DNA of 64,000 nucleotides from Caldicoprobacter guelmensis (GTDB lineage: Bacteria; Bacillota; Clostridia; Caldicoprobacterales; Caldicoprobacteraceae): NCBI RefSeq assembly GCF_016908415.1, contig NZ_JAFBDW010000001.1, positions 372,001-436,000 of the forward strand, written 5' to 3'. The notes beneath the pieces are model-generated. The model saw only the letters and a program-made list of their open reading frames with translations. It made no database searches and was not told the origin of the DNA. Each line of letters begins with the position of its first letter. Position 1 is the stretch's first letter. Position numbers and translations under genes: made by a program. Positions 9,606 through 18,690 of this stretch are shown in pieces.

Positions 9606-10688
9606 CTATAACATTTGGCAAGCTTTTTCTATTTCCTTTATTGCCTGCTCGGCTTCAGCTATAGTGTCAAAATGCGGCAACACAAACATTAGGCCATCTG
9701 GTCCCAATTCTCTTGTAATCTCTATTGCCTCATCTTTATTGCAGTATATGTATAGAGATAAGTTGCGTTTTCGTATCTCTCTAAATGCCTCAATCCACGA
9801 TACCGGGGAACCCGCTCCAGGCTCGGGATTCCACTGTATCCCATTCAATTTAGGAATACCTGCTATTAAGTCTATAAACCTCATTTGACTCGTACCATCT
9901 AAGTGGTACAGCGAATAATCGAGATATTCAACAACCCTGCACAAATCAGGTATCACAAATTCCTTAAACATATCTGTTGATATCATTACAGCAAAATCGC
10001 ATTGAACGGTTTCAAAACGCCCTTCAGCCATTAAGCCTATCCACGAGCTGGTTTCGCCATAACCAAGACTTAATAGCAGTTGGTAAAAATGTTCATACGC
10101 CTGTATATAAATATCTGTTAGCACACTGCTCCATTTCTTCACTGTTTCTGGCCTCTCGATTATATCCAAACATAATACCTCTGGGGTTCGCAGCAAAGAC
10201 AACGTCGTAAGGGAATCCAGCATGACAGGAGGGTTTATATATCCTTTGTTACCAATTGCTTCAGCCAGCCTATAGTAGCAATTTTCCAATGACTTGATTA
10301 TATGGTGGTTTTTGTCAAACTTGGGTAACTCCCTTTCCCAAATATCAGGCATAGGTTTTACCCATGCCTGTCCATTTGCATCATATTCATAATCGCTTCC
10401 ACACAAAACTGCTGGCAAGCTTATGTTGGCACCCCATATAATATCGGCACACGGCATGGCTTCTGCTAAATATACAGTGTTATCAAGTTGCCACTCATTG
10501 TATTTTATATGCCATTCAGGCGAAAAATCCAATTCCTTCTTGCTTTTCCCTTTATCTTCAAAGGTGAAGTCATATTTGTGTTTGGATGCCGTCACATAAA
10601 GGGCTGGCCGCCCTAGACTCTCACCAGCCCAAAAAGCCCTCAATCTTTCACGTGCTTCCTTCTCGTTTTCCTTCAATGCGTACTTCAT
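9606..10688 (-). CDS. URO-D superfamily protein of a carbohydrate-locus subfamily
   Basis: 360 residues with the uroporphyrinogen decarboxylase-like barrel fold. It is not a haem-synthesis enzyme by context: no other haem genes are nearby and it lies between permeases and a GH35 gene. Corrinoid:CoM/THF methyltransferases of this superfamily bind zinc through H-x-C...C, but here the corresponding segment is SLYHLDGTSQM, with Asp replacing the first Cys, so zinc-thiol chemistry is doubtful. The family is found in sugar operons of Firmicutes without known function. A methyl-transfer or sugar-modifying role is only inference. Confidence 0.75.
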   Translation of the reverse strand: MKYALKENEKEARERLRAFWAGESLGRPALYVTASKHKYDFTFEDKGKSKKELDFSPEWHIKYNEWQLDNTVYLAEAMPCADIIWGANISLPAVLCGSDYEYDANGQAWVKPMPDIWERELPKFDKNHHIIKSLENCYYRLAEAIGNKGYINPPVMLDSLTTLSLLRTPEVLCLDIIERPETVKKWSSVLTDIYIQAYEHFYQLLLSLGYGETSSWIGLMAEGRFETVQCDFAVMISTDMFKEFVIPDLCRVVEYLDYSLYHLDGTSQMRFIDLIAGIPKLNGIQWNPEPGAGSPVSWIEAFREIRKRNLSLYIYCNKDEAIEITRELGPDGLMFVLPHFDTIAEAEQAIKEIEKACQML

Positions 10689-10717
10689 GTATGCTACCTC
10701 TCCCTTATTTATGATTC

Positions 10718-11650
10718 TTATTCTCCTGTTATACCAACTTTATCCAGACTTTCAATCAAATACCTTTCAAGAAATGCATAGAGAATTACTAGAGGCACTA
10801 TGCACAGTAGCGTTCCCGCCATGCGCACGCTTTCATTCAACCTCAATAGAGGATTAGCAGACTCTGACACCGGATAGAGTTTTGCAAAATACTCAGTAAA
10901 TCTCTGCAGCGTCAATGGGAATGTCCTTATAGCTGTCTCGAAATACAAATCAGCCAAATATGTCTCGTTCCAGTGCCAGACAAATGAAAAGACAAATACG
11001 ACAACTATAGCAGGGATAGCTAGCGGCAGATTTATACCAGCAAAGATTTTAACAAATCCAGCACCGTCTATTTGTGCAGCCTCATCCAACGATTTAGGAA
11101 TCATTTTAAAAAATTGATAAAATATGAGAATAAATATTGTGTTTCTTATATCCTGTCCAAATAATGCGGGCACAAGAAAAGGAAATATGGTCCTTAGCAT
11201 CCCGTAAGACTTAAACATCAAGTATTTAGGCATGAAGGTTACCTGATCAGGAATTATAAAGGTACATATCACAAGGAAAAACAGGACTCTTTTAAACTTA
11301 AAGCTAAACTTGGCAAAGCCGTATCCTATCAGCGCTGAGGAAATAGTTTGACAAGCCGCAATAAGTAACATATAAAAACTAGAAGTCAACAATACATCAA
11401 ATCCACCCAGGACATTCCATGCCCTAATGAAGTTGCTGAAATATATTTTAGTAGGTATCCATTTTACAAGCGGATTTACAATGTCATACACATCCTTCAT
11501 GCTTTCGGCAAGCATAATTAGCAATGGATATACGAAGACAAATCCTATACCTATCATCAGTAAATACACAATAATTCTAAAAATTAACCCGTGTTTTTTA
11601 GCTACAATCAAATACCTCCTTACTTTATTTACCAAATATCCTGCGTTCAC
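10718..11650 (-). CDS. Carbohydrate ABC transporter permease, MalG/AraQ type
   Basis: About 310 residues with six predicted membrane helices. The ABC-coupling loop EAAQIDGAGFVKIFAGINLPLAIPA (quoted in part: EAAQIDGAGFVKIFAGINLP) is the MalG-type EAA motif near residue 210. The GTG at 11650 is preferred (GGAGAG 8 bases upstream; 25 bases after the previous stop) over an upstream start at 11710 that would overlap the neighbouring permease. It pairs with the permease at 11676-12536. No ATPase gene is in the operon, so a shared MsmK/UgpC-type ATPase elsewhere would energise it. Confidence 0.9.
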   Translation of the reverse strand: MNAGYLVNKVRRYLIVAKKHGLIFRIIVYLLMIGIGFVFVYPLLIMLAESMKDVYDIVNPLVKWIPTKIYFSNFIRAWNVLGGFDVLLTSSFYMLLIAACQTISSALIGYGFAKFSFKFKRVLFFLVICTFIIPDQVTFMPKYLMFKSYGMLRTIFPFLVPALFGQDIRNTIFILIFYQFFKMIPKSLDEAAQIDGAGFVKIFAGINLPLAIPAIVVVFVFSFVWHWNETYLADLYFETAIRTFPLTLQRFTEYFAKLYPVSESANPLLRLNESVRMAGTLLCIVPLVILYAFLERYLIESLDKVGITGE

Positions 11651-11675
11651 AATAGTCTCTCCTTTCTCAAGCAAG

Positions 11676-12536
11676 CTACTCTTTTTCTCTACCAAACAAC
11701 AAGTATGCAAGCATTACAGCAAACAAAATTATAATAAAATAGATCCATGAAGCTGCAGCAGCAAACCCAAACCCTTTCCTAATGTTGAACATGGCTAATT
11801 TAATTTGAACGATTATTGGATTGAGCGTTGACATTGAAACATCCATTACAGTGTAAATAATGTTCAAAAAGATAAACGGCCTTAATACTGGTAGTGTTAA
11901 CTTCCAAAACTGTTGCCAACTTGAGGCTCCATCCACCATAGAAGCCTCAAACATGCTCCTATCAATTTTCTGCAATGCTGATAGAAAAATAAGAGTTTGC
12001 ACACCTGTATGCCATAATATTAAAACCGCATTATTAAAAACATAGAGTATGGGTACCGAAACAAAACTGGGCAAATATTGAGCAATGAATTTATAAACAG
12101 GAAAATTAAATAGCCCTTGAAGGGTAATGGCATTCATGGATTTCAAGTTATCAACCACAGGCCCACTCATTATTATGACCGGCAAGAAAAACAAAGCCCT
12201 AAAAAAGCTGCGCCCTTTTAATTTGCTATTTAACAACAGCGATAACATCAACGAAAATATTACCACCATGGGAACAAATAACAGCAATTGCATAAAATAT
12301 TGAGGCAACGCCAATTTAAAGTCAGGGTCCTTCAACAGCACATCAGTGTAGTTAAAAAAACCAACAAAGGTAGTCTGAACAGCATTCAATAAAAATCTAA
12401 CTTCGCTAAAACTATATAATATGGTATTAAATATTGGATATATCATAAATACTATAAAACCGATAATCCACGGCGATACAAAGCCCAACCCTATCAACTG
12501 CTCTTTAGTCCTCAAACTCATTTTTACCACTTTCAT
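11676..12536 (-). CDS. Carbohydrate ABC transporter permease, MalF/UgpA type
   Basis: About 286 residues, hydrophobic, beginning with the typical GFVSPWIIGFIVFMIYPIFN helix. The EAA loop FEASMVDGASSWQQFWKLTL is near residue 198. It forms the heterodimeric channel with the following permease. A GTG at 12539 is in frame directly before the ATG, and either could be used. The gene starts 12-16 bases after the DUF5696 gene, so it is clearly in the same transcription unit. It is the second MalF-type permease of this operon. Confidence 0.9.
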   Translation of the reverse strand: MKVVKMSLRTKEQLIGLGFVSPWIIGFIVFMIYPIFNTILYSFSEVRFLLNAVQTTFVGFFNYTDVLLKDPDFKLALPQYFMQLLLFVPMVVIFSLMLSLLLNSKLKGRSFFRALFFLPVIIMSGPVVDNLKSMNAITLQGLFNFPVYKFIAQYLPSFVSVPILYVFNNAVLILWHTGVQTLIFLSALQKIDRSMFEASMVDGASSWQQFWKLTLPVLRPFIFLNIIYTVMDVSMSTLNPIIVQIKLAMFNIRKGFGFAAAASWIYFIIILFAVMLAYLLFGREKE

Positions 12537-12551
12537 CACCCTTAGTCATAA

Positions 12552-14819
12552 TTATTTTACACCCATGCCTATAATTCTTGCAGATTTTCCTTCAACAATC
12601 TCATTGTTATATTTCCAATCTTTGTCAGTATAATTGATTGCTATCGTTGTACCATCCTCATATTCAACCAGCACTATGCCGTTTTCAGGTACTGTTCTTT
12701 TTGTAATGGCTTTTCCCTTAACTTTCGATAATATATTATCCACCATCTTATAGGTTGCAATTATATAATCTTTCCAATCATTATACCTTGACGAATATAT
12801 ATAATTTAAATTCGTGGATGCCAGCTTATTTGAATACTCCTCAGTTAAAACATATGATGGATATGCCCCGTAATCGATCAACCTTAAAACATCATCAATG
12901 GAGTTAACTCCAAAATTTAAAGGAGGAGCATAATACTCTTTACTGCCGCTTAAAACTATTTGCATAAACGGTACCATGTCAGTTTCAAAAGCAAACTGTG
13001 AATGCTGCATAGGTACATCAAAAATCTTGTTGGCATATTTCACAGCATATATGTTAGGGTCATACACTGCAATTTCATTAAGGCTATCACTTGACATTTT
13101 AAACATTTCATCTATCTGTTTTTCTATTTGATGCCGTAAAGTAACATTTCCTCTTTTAAAGTCAGAAAACAGATTAGAGGCTAACCCGCTGAACGCTATA
13201 TTTTTCATAAAATATGGATATTTTTCAAGTGAATCAAGTACTTCACGTACCCCTCGCATGCTTTGATAGTATGTCCGTTGGAACATGGGCATAGTGGCAT
13301 CTATTTTTTCTATTACCCCGCCATCTATATGATAAGCCAATTTGCTTTTATCTATTTGATGCTCATAACCGCTAAATATCTCCTTTTTCAACAACAGCTC
13401 ACCGTTGTTAGAGTTAAGATAATCGCTTAAACGCTTTACATCTTTTAGGCTGCCTACTGCAGGGTCTACTGCCGTTTCTGTTAACCTATGACCATTAACG
13501 CCTCCTTTCTCGTAACCCCACAATACTACAGACATAGAATTTATGCCTTCATCATAAAGTTCTCTTATCCACCGTTCAACGTCAACCAATCGTGTCATAA
13601 CGCCTAGGCGATTCCCAATAAATCCCTTATAGGGTTCAGCCATTAACGCCTCTATCAGTAACTTAATATGAGAGCCTTCAGCTGTCGATTTAGTTAAAAT
13701 TCCCTCTTTGTAGAGTTTTTGCCTGTAAGCCTTTGCCATACCCACATAGTCAGCGTCTTCACCCGATAAGAAGATGTACTCTATTGTAGCATTCACAGCG
13801 TTTTTATGGGGTTGCAAAGCAGTAAAAACGCTTCCGCCTGTTTTGCTTATTGGCTGTATATACTGTTCCCTATAAATAAACGCCGCACACACCCAAGTGT
13901 AGTCAATAATAGAATTGGCCGGGTTCACGTTTATTTCAGCATATGGTTCTCCACTGGTAATTACAGCCAAAAAGGCATTTTGTTTGCCTCCATGAGCAAC
14001 TCCAAATACCGGCATGGTAAGCCTCTCTTTATCGGTTTGCCTAGTAATTGATGTCTTCACTGGAGGCCGTTTCATACCTAAATCAGGGCCATAAATCCGC
14101 TCAACATACGACGATATATAAGGCCTTGGTTTTGAAAATCTAATCAAAGCACCGCAACCATCGGGTATTAATACATAGCCTGGAAACTCATCTCTGTAAG
14201 CAGCCCCAAAGAAAGGCATAATATACAACTTGTGAAGTATGTTTTTGCCTTTTTCAACGATACTCTCGTCTGGCACCGTTACTTTAATTCCCAAATCTGT
14301 CAATTCCACGCGAACAGTCAGAGCAATCTTGGCCTCGTAAAATTCCACTTCAGCAGAAAAGCCATTTTTGTCTATGCTAATTTTAGGCTTCTTGGCGTTA
14401 CTGTGCTTAAGCGGTGAACGGCTTATAGACCCTGACGGATTTATATATTCAACCGTCAAAAGGGAGGTAGCAATCCTTTGCCACTCAAAATTTAAAGATT
14501 GCATTTTATCCTTGGGAGCCGCACTGGACCATACATAGCCATTTGATTTATCTTTAACTTTGACAATCAAGTCTTTTTCATTCAAATAAAGCTCTAACCT
14601 ATCGTTGCTGGCAATCAGCACATCCTGCGAGGTAATATCGGCACCTCGTGCCATTCCACCAGGGTCAGCCATTGGAACCCTTGAGTCCATCTTCTCAATT
14701 TTATTTATTCCCCTTGGTACTTCAGAACCTTGTATAGAATTGTCCCCTAAAGCGTGAAGGCATAACAGACTGCTTGCCAAAGCCACCAATGCCAGGATTA
14801 CACTAATACGTCTTGGCAC
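12552..14819 (-). CDS. DUF5696-domain exported protein
   Basis: 755 residues with an N-terminal signal-like helix (residues 4-24), then a beta-rich region and a C-terminal part with barrel-like character (e.g. GINSMSVVLWGYEKGGVNGH near 430). It matches the DUF5696 family, which recurs next to sugar permeases and solute-binding proteins in Paenibacillus and Clostridia. Biochemical function is unknown; an extracytoplasmic glycosidase or glycan-binding role is a reasonable guess because of a barrel-like fold and its permanent company. The GTG start at 14819 has GGAGGTG 7 bases upstream and overlaps the previous gene by 17 bases, implying translational coupling. Confidence 0.8.
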   Translation of the reverse strand: MPRRISVILALVALASSLLCLHALGDNSIQGSEVPRGINKIEKMDSRVPMADPGGMARGADITSQDVLIASNDRLELYLNEKDLIVKVKDKSNGYVWSSAAPKDKMQSLNFEWQRIATSLLTVEYINPSGSISRSPLKHSNAKKPKISIDKNGFSAEVEFYEAKIALTVRVELTDLGIKVTVPDESIVEKGKNILHKLYIMPFFGAAYRDEFPGYVLIPDGCGALIRFSKPRPYISSYVERIYGPDLGMKRPPVKTSITRQTDKERLTMPVFGVAHGGKQNAFLAVITSGEPYAEINVNPANSIIDYTWVCAAFIYREQYIQPISKTGGSVFTALQPHKNAVNATIEYIFLSGEDADYVGMAKAYRQKLYKEGILTKSTAEGSHIKLLIEALMAEPYKGFIGNRLGVMTRLVDVERWIRELYDEGINSMSVVLWGYEKGGVNGHRLTETAVDPAVGSLKDVKRLSDYLNSNNGELLLKKEIFSGYEHQIDKSKLAYHIDGGVIEKIDATMPMFQRTYYQSMRGVREVLDSLEKYPYFMKNIAFSGLASNLFSDFKRGNVTLRHQIEKQIDEMFKMSSDSLNEIAVYDPNIYAVKYANKIFDVPMQHSQFAFETDMVPFMQIVLSGSKEYYAPPLNFGVNSIDDVLRLIDYGAYPSYVLTEEYSNKLASTNLNYIYSSRYNDWKDYIIATYKMVDNILSKVKGKAITKRTVPENGIVLVEYEDGTTIAINYTDKDWKYNNEIVEGKSARIIGMGVK

Positions 14820-16836
14820 GAATCAACACCTCCATAACCAGCTCCACCACAAAGTTCCACACCTGCCGCAAGAACAAATAAAACATCGAAGCCGCCAAAA
14901 TAACTACTGCCATACAAAATAACGTAACAAGCACATTTGAAATCGCCTTGCTAAACTCATACTCGTGCATTTCAGCAATCATCAAGAAAATGTTTACGGC
15001 ACACCAGCAGATTATAATATCAGTCACGCCAGAGATAAAAAAGCTTTCATTGATAGTAGCCACATTGCTAAGCAAAATAACAAAGGGCATCAACATAATT
15101 GCCGGCGCAAAGCTGTAAGCAGTACCGATATACAAAGACCTTAGCGTACCATTTCCATCATGAATTAACCCTACCAAATAGTTACATACTATAAACAGCC
15201 CTATTGTCAACACATAAGCAATTAAAGTGTTAATTACAGAGTATTCCTTAACATCAACCGAGAAGATATACCCGCTTGCTGTCTGTCTTAAGACCAACAG
15301 AATAAACAGCATTGTGTATATGATAGTGGCTGCTAAAATCGACCCTCTCTTACCCACCTTTACATCATAAGCATTATCAATAGGATGATACAGTGCATAT
15401 TTTAAATTCACGATATCAAATATCAGCTTATGTCTCAACGCTCTTTCTTTCCAAGTTTTAACTAATCGAACCAAGTTTCTCTTCTTGTTTACTGCTTTAA
15501 TTACATTGCCTACTATAAAGAGGCACAAAAATACCACCAGTACTTTTCCAAGATGTTCCTGCAGCCAAATATACCTGATTTCCCAGAAAGCAGCCGAATA
15601 CTCGTCCTTAACCCCTGCTATTTTAAAGTGTTCAAGGGCTTCCCTGTAATTCATTTCCTGCATATATATTCTTCCCATATACAAATGGGCGAGGAAAGAA
15701 GTATTGTTAAACCTCAATACTTCCTCCCACAGCTTCTTGCTTTCAGAATATAAGCCATTGTTATACTTATCTATTGCTTTGTGAATATTTAATTGAATAG
15801 GAGTAGGTGTAAAAACTTGAATTAATCCTTTTTGTTCGTCCAATACGTACACATTGTCATTTTTATCAACCGCTATACCCCTAGGTACCTCAAACAACCC
15901 CACCCTATCGGTCTTCTCTGAATTTCCACCAAATGTACAAATAAGATTCCCCTCATTGGTCAATTCAGTGATAAGCCCATTTCCCTGTAACACATATATT
16001 CTGCCATCTTCACAAACATAAAGGTCAGCCGGGTCTTCCAGTTTGATGCTGGTTTTGGTCCTTTTCAGCATGTTTAACCCGTTTATACTATGTTTCTTTA
16101 CGTTGACGCCGCTTCCCTTATTGACCGTATAAACCAACCCATCATACCCTCTGAATATATTGCCAAACGCAGGAGGAGTCCTTCTTAAGAATACCCTCTT
16201 TTGAGCTTCTGTGAGGAAAATGTCTTGCAACTTTTGAAGAATGCTGACGTATACCTCGTTTGAAGCAAAATACCCTAAAAAGTCGCCATTCCCGCTCAAA
16301 TGAATAATACCCGCTGTCGTACCCTCACTGACTATATAGACTCCTCCATCGTCTGCATGAGCTACCTTTTTAGGTTTAAAACTCTCACTTTTACCAAAAT
16401 TAGGGGTTTTAGGCCTTTCAAAAGTAAATTCAAGGGCCCCATCTTTACTGAACCTATACACCACTGACTTTTTAAAATCGGCTACATATATCCTTTCATC
16501 CCTGTCCACAGACACACCAACAGGTTCTTCCAAAATTCCCTCTCCTATAACTTCTATCTCCGACGTATCCAAATTAACAACAACTATCCTCTTGTTGCCT
16601 TTATCCGCTATATACATCTTATTTTCGTAAATATATAAATCCTGAGGTTCTTTAAGCCCCAAGTCGAGATAAAGCATTGTAGGAAGGTATGCGTCTTGTG
16701 CTATCTCCAGCTTGCCATTTATAGAATAGGTATAAGTATAGCTGGTGGATTGAGTGCTGTCCGAAGCCGACACAATATCTATATTAAATGTGATAAATAA
16801 CATCATTGCTAAAACGCAAATAACCTTTCTAAACAC
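14803..16836 (-). CDS. Exported NHL beta-propeller / TPR / Yip1-like membrane protein
   Basis: 677 residues in three parts. A signal peptide (1-24) is followed by an NHL-repeat beta-propeller (about 45-345; repeats such as DLYIYENKMYIADKGNKRIV and GIAVDKNDNVYVLDEQKGLI). A short TPR pair follows (about 355-415, AIDKYNNGLYSESKKLWEEV). The C-terminal third has about six membrane helices resembling Yip1/YIF1 proteins. Propeller and TPRs should face the outside. It is embedded between two permease pairs, which suggests an accessory scaffold or sensor for the transporter; its function is not established. The GTG start has GGAGG 7 bases upstream, and its end overlaps the DUF5696 gene. Confidence 0.82.
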   Translation of the reverse strand: MFRKVICVLAMMLFITFNIDIVSASDSTQSTSYTYTYSINGKLEIAQDAYLPTMLYLDLGLKEPQDLYIYENKMYIADKGNKRIVVVNLDTSEIEVIGEGILEEPVGVSVDRDERIYVADFKKSVVYRFSKDGALEFTFERPKTPNFGKSESFKPKKVAHADDGGVYIVSEGTTAGIIHLSGNGDFLGYFASNEVYVSILQKLQDIFLTEAQKRVFLRRTPPAFGNIFRGYDGLVYTVNKGSGVNVKKHSINGLNMLKRTKTSIKLEDPADLYVCEDGRIYVLQGNGLITELTNEGNLICTFGGNSEKTDRVGLFEVPRGIAVDKNDNVYVLDEQKGLIQVFTPTPIQLNIHKAIDKYNNGLYSESKKLWEEVLRFNNTSFLAHLYMGRIYMQEMNYREALEHFKIAGVKDEYSAAFWEIRYIWLQEHLGKVLVVFLCLFIVGNVIKAVNKKRNLVRLVKTWKERALRHKLIFDIVNLKYALYHPIDNAYDVKVGKRGSILAATIIYTMLFILLVLRQTASGYIFSVDVKEYSVINTLIAYVLTIGLFIVCNYLVGLIHDGNGTLRSLYIGTAYSFAPAIMLMPFVILLSNVATINESFFISGVTDIIICWCAVNIFLMIAEMHEYEFSKAISNVLVTLFCMAVVILAASMFYLFLRQVWNFVVELVMEVLIRAKTY

Positions 16837-16847
16837 ACTTATACCTC

Positions 16848-17720
16848 CTACTTAATGCCTGAATATGCCATGGTGTTTATTACCTTGCTTTGCATGAGAA
16901 TAAATATCAGCAAATTGGGGATAAACAATATAAGGGATGCTGCAGCTGCAATTCCTCTCCCTTCCACGGTATTACCGGTAGCGGTCGTAATTGCCGTTAG
17001 ATAAAAAGCAAAAGTCCTCATGCTGTCATCATTAATATAAAGCGATGATGGTTCAGCAGTATTCCACGATATCTGGAAGGCTAATATGGCTACAGTAACA
17101 AGCGCAGGCTTAATTACAGGCATCACTATTCTATAGAGGATATAAAAATCATTGGCTCCATCGATAGTAGCCGCCTCTATCAATGAATTGGGTACCTGGT
17201 CAGTAAACTGCTTTACCAAGAAAACGCCTACCGGCATAGCAATAAGCGGCAACACCAGAACTAAAAATGTATCAAGCAACCCTAACTTTTCTATAATGAG
17301 ATACCGTGGAATCCTAACAGCCACAGGTACAAACATAAGGGCAAGCGTATTGATCTCAAACAACAGTCTTTTACTCTTAAAGTTTTTCTTGGACAGTATA
17401 TATGCAGCAAATGCCGATATAAAAACCGATAAAATTACCGCTAAACCCGATGACACTATGCTGTTAAGGAGATACCTGGAAAGAGGTATGCCTGACTCCA
17501 TGACCACAGTTGAAAGCTTCCTGAAATTATCTAAAGTTGGTCGCCTTACAAAGAACCTTGGAGGATAGGCAAAAAGCTCATCCAAAGGCTTGAAAGCCGT
17601 GGATATTATATACAAGATAGGCAATACCATAAATACAGAGAGCACCGTCAATATTATAAAAAATTTGATTTGGCTCCTATCAAACCTAGATGGGTTAATC
17701 TTTGTACCTTGATACTTCAT
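16848..17720 (-). CDS. Carbohydrate ABC transporter permease, MalG/AraQ type
   Basis: 290 residues, six predicted membrane helices. The EAA loop LIEAATIDGANDFYILYRIV is near residue 183. It ends in YSGIK, a common terminus of AraQ-like permeases that work beside DUF5696/Yip1 modules. The start has GAGGTGA just upstream. Partner of the permease at 17740-18684; both directly follow the fusion solute-binding protein gene. Confidence 0.92.
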   Translation of the reverse strand: MKYQGTKINPSRFDRSQIKFFIILTVLSVFMVLPILYIISTAFKPLDELFAYPPRFFVRRPTLDNFRKLSTVVMESGIPLSRYLLNSIVSSGLAVILSVFISAFAAYILSKKNFKSKRLLFEINTLALMFVPVAVRIPRYLIIEKLGLLDTFLVLVLPLIAMPVGVFLVKQFTDQVPNSLIEAATIDGANDFYILYRIVMPVIKPALVTVAILAFQISWNTAEPSSLYINDDSMRTFAFYLTAITTATGNTVEGRGIAAAASLILFIPNLLIFILMQSKVINTMAYSGIK

Positions 17721-17739
17721 AGAATATCACCTCAAACCC

Positions 17740-18684
17740 TCAATCATTACTTGCAAACATCTTATTAGCCAGCTTAGAAAAGCCATAGATCAGCAACAAT
17801 AGCAACACAGACAATGCAGCTGCATACCCCATATCATACCTTAAGAAGCCATAATCCTCTATATGATTCACCATGAGTTGACCGGCATACTGAGGTGTGG
17901 GGTTGGAACCCGTAAGGTCAACTCCAATTGTAGCAGAGCTAAAAGCGTTGACTATAGCCATAACTGCTCCAAACAACATCTGTGGCCTCATGGAAGGCAC
18001 GGTTACATAGATGATTTCTTGAAAGCGGTTTTTTATACCATCTATATATGCCGCTTCATATAATTCAGGATCTATGTTCAATATACCTCCAAGCATGGCA
18101 AGAAAACCTATACCCATACTGCCCCACAACGCCACTATGACCATTATATTCATTAAATAATCTGGATTTTGTAACCACTGTATAGGCTTTTCTATGATAT
18201 TCAAACTAAGCAACAGATTATTCAGATAGCCAAACTGATCGCCCGCGAATATGACCCTCCATATTACCGACATCGCAACCCCAGAAGTGAGGGAAGGAGA
18301 GTAGAATATCAAGGCAAAAAATGTTCTGGGCCATTTTGGAATTTGAGCTAGAATCCACGCCAACAAAAACTGGAGTATATACCCACAAGGACCAACAATC
18401 AGTGAAAATTTTATAGTATTTGGTAAAACATGTTTTAGAAATACCTCATCTTGCGTCAGTATAGCAATGTAGTTTTCCAACCCTACAAATTTGGGCCTCT
18501 GTACCGTATTAAAATAGGTAAAAGACAATATAATGGCTATCAATACCGGCACAGCAATAAACATTATAAACAAAGTAGAATAAGGAACCAACATGGTATA
18601 GATAGCTATTCTATCATACCTTTTTTGAGTGCTTAACTTTTCAAACTCCAGACTTACCTCTTTTTTCTTAAACGCTAGCTCCAT
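17740..18684 (-). CDS. Carbohydrate ABC transporter permease, MalF/UgpA type
   Basis: 314 residues with an N-terminal cytosolic tail (about 30 residues) and six helices, starting with IAIYTMLVPYSTLFIMFIAV. The EAA loop LYEAAYIDGIKNRFQEIIYV is near residue 208. The gene begins 6 bases after the solute-binding protein stop, with AAGGAG immediately upstream. With 16848-17720 it should form the channel for sugars delivered by one of the two binding proteins. Confidence 0.92.
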   Translation of the reverse strand: MELAFKKKEVSLEFEKLSTQKRYDRIAIYTMLVPYSTLFIMFIAVPVLIAIILSFTYFNTVQRPKFVGLENYIAILTQDEVFLKHVLPNTIKFSLIVGPCGYILQFLLAWILAQIPKWPRTFFALIFYSPSLTSGVAMSVIWRVIFAGDQFGYLNNLLLSLNIIEKPIQWLQNPDYLMNIMVIVALWGSMGIGFLAMLGGILNIDPELYEAAYIDGIKNRFQEIIYVTVPSMRPQMLFGAVMAIVNAFSSATIGVDLTGSNPTPQYAGQLMVNHIEDYGFLRYDMGYAAALSVLLLLLIYGFSKLANKMFASND

Positions 18685-18690
18685 GGATAC

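Noticed and set aside
9606..10688. Haem-synthesis uroporphyrinogen decarboxylase
   Set aside because: The zinc-site region differs, the family is diverse, and the gene lies inside a carbohydrate operon with no tetrapyrrole genes nearby.
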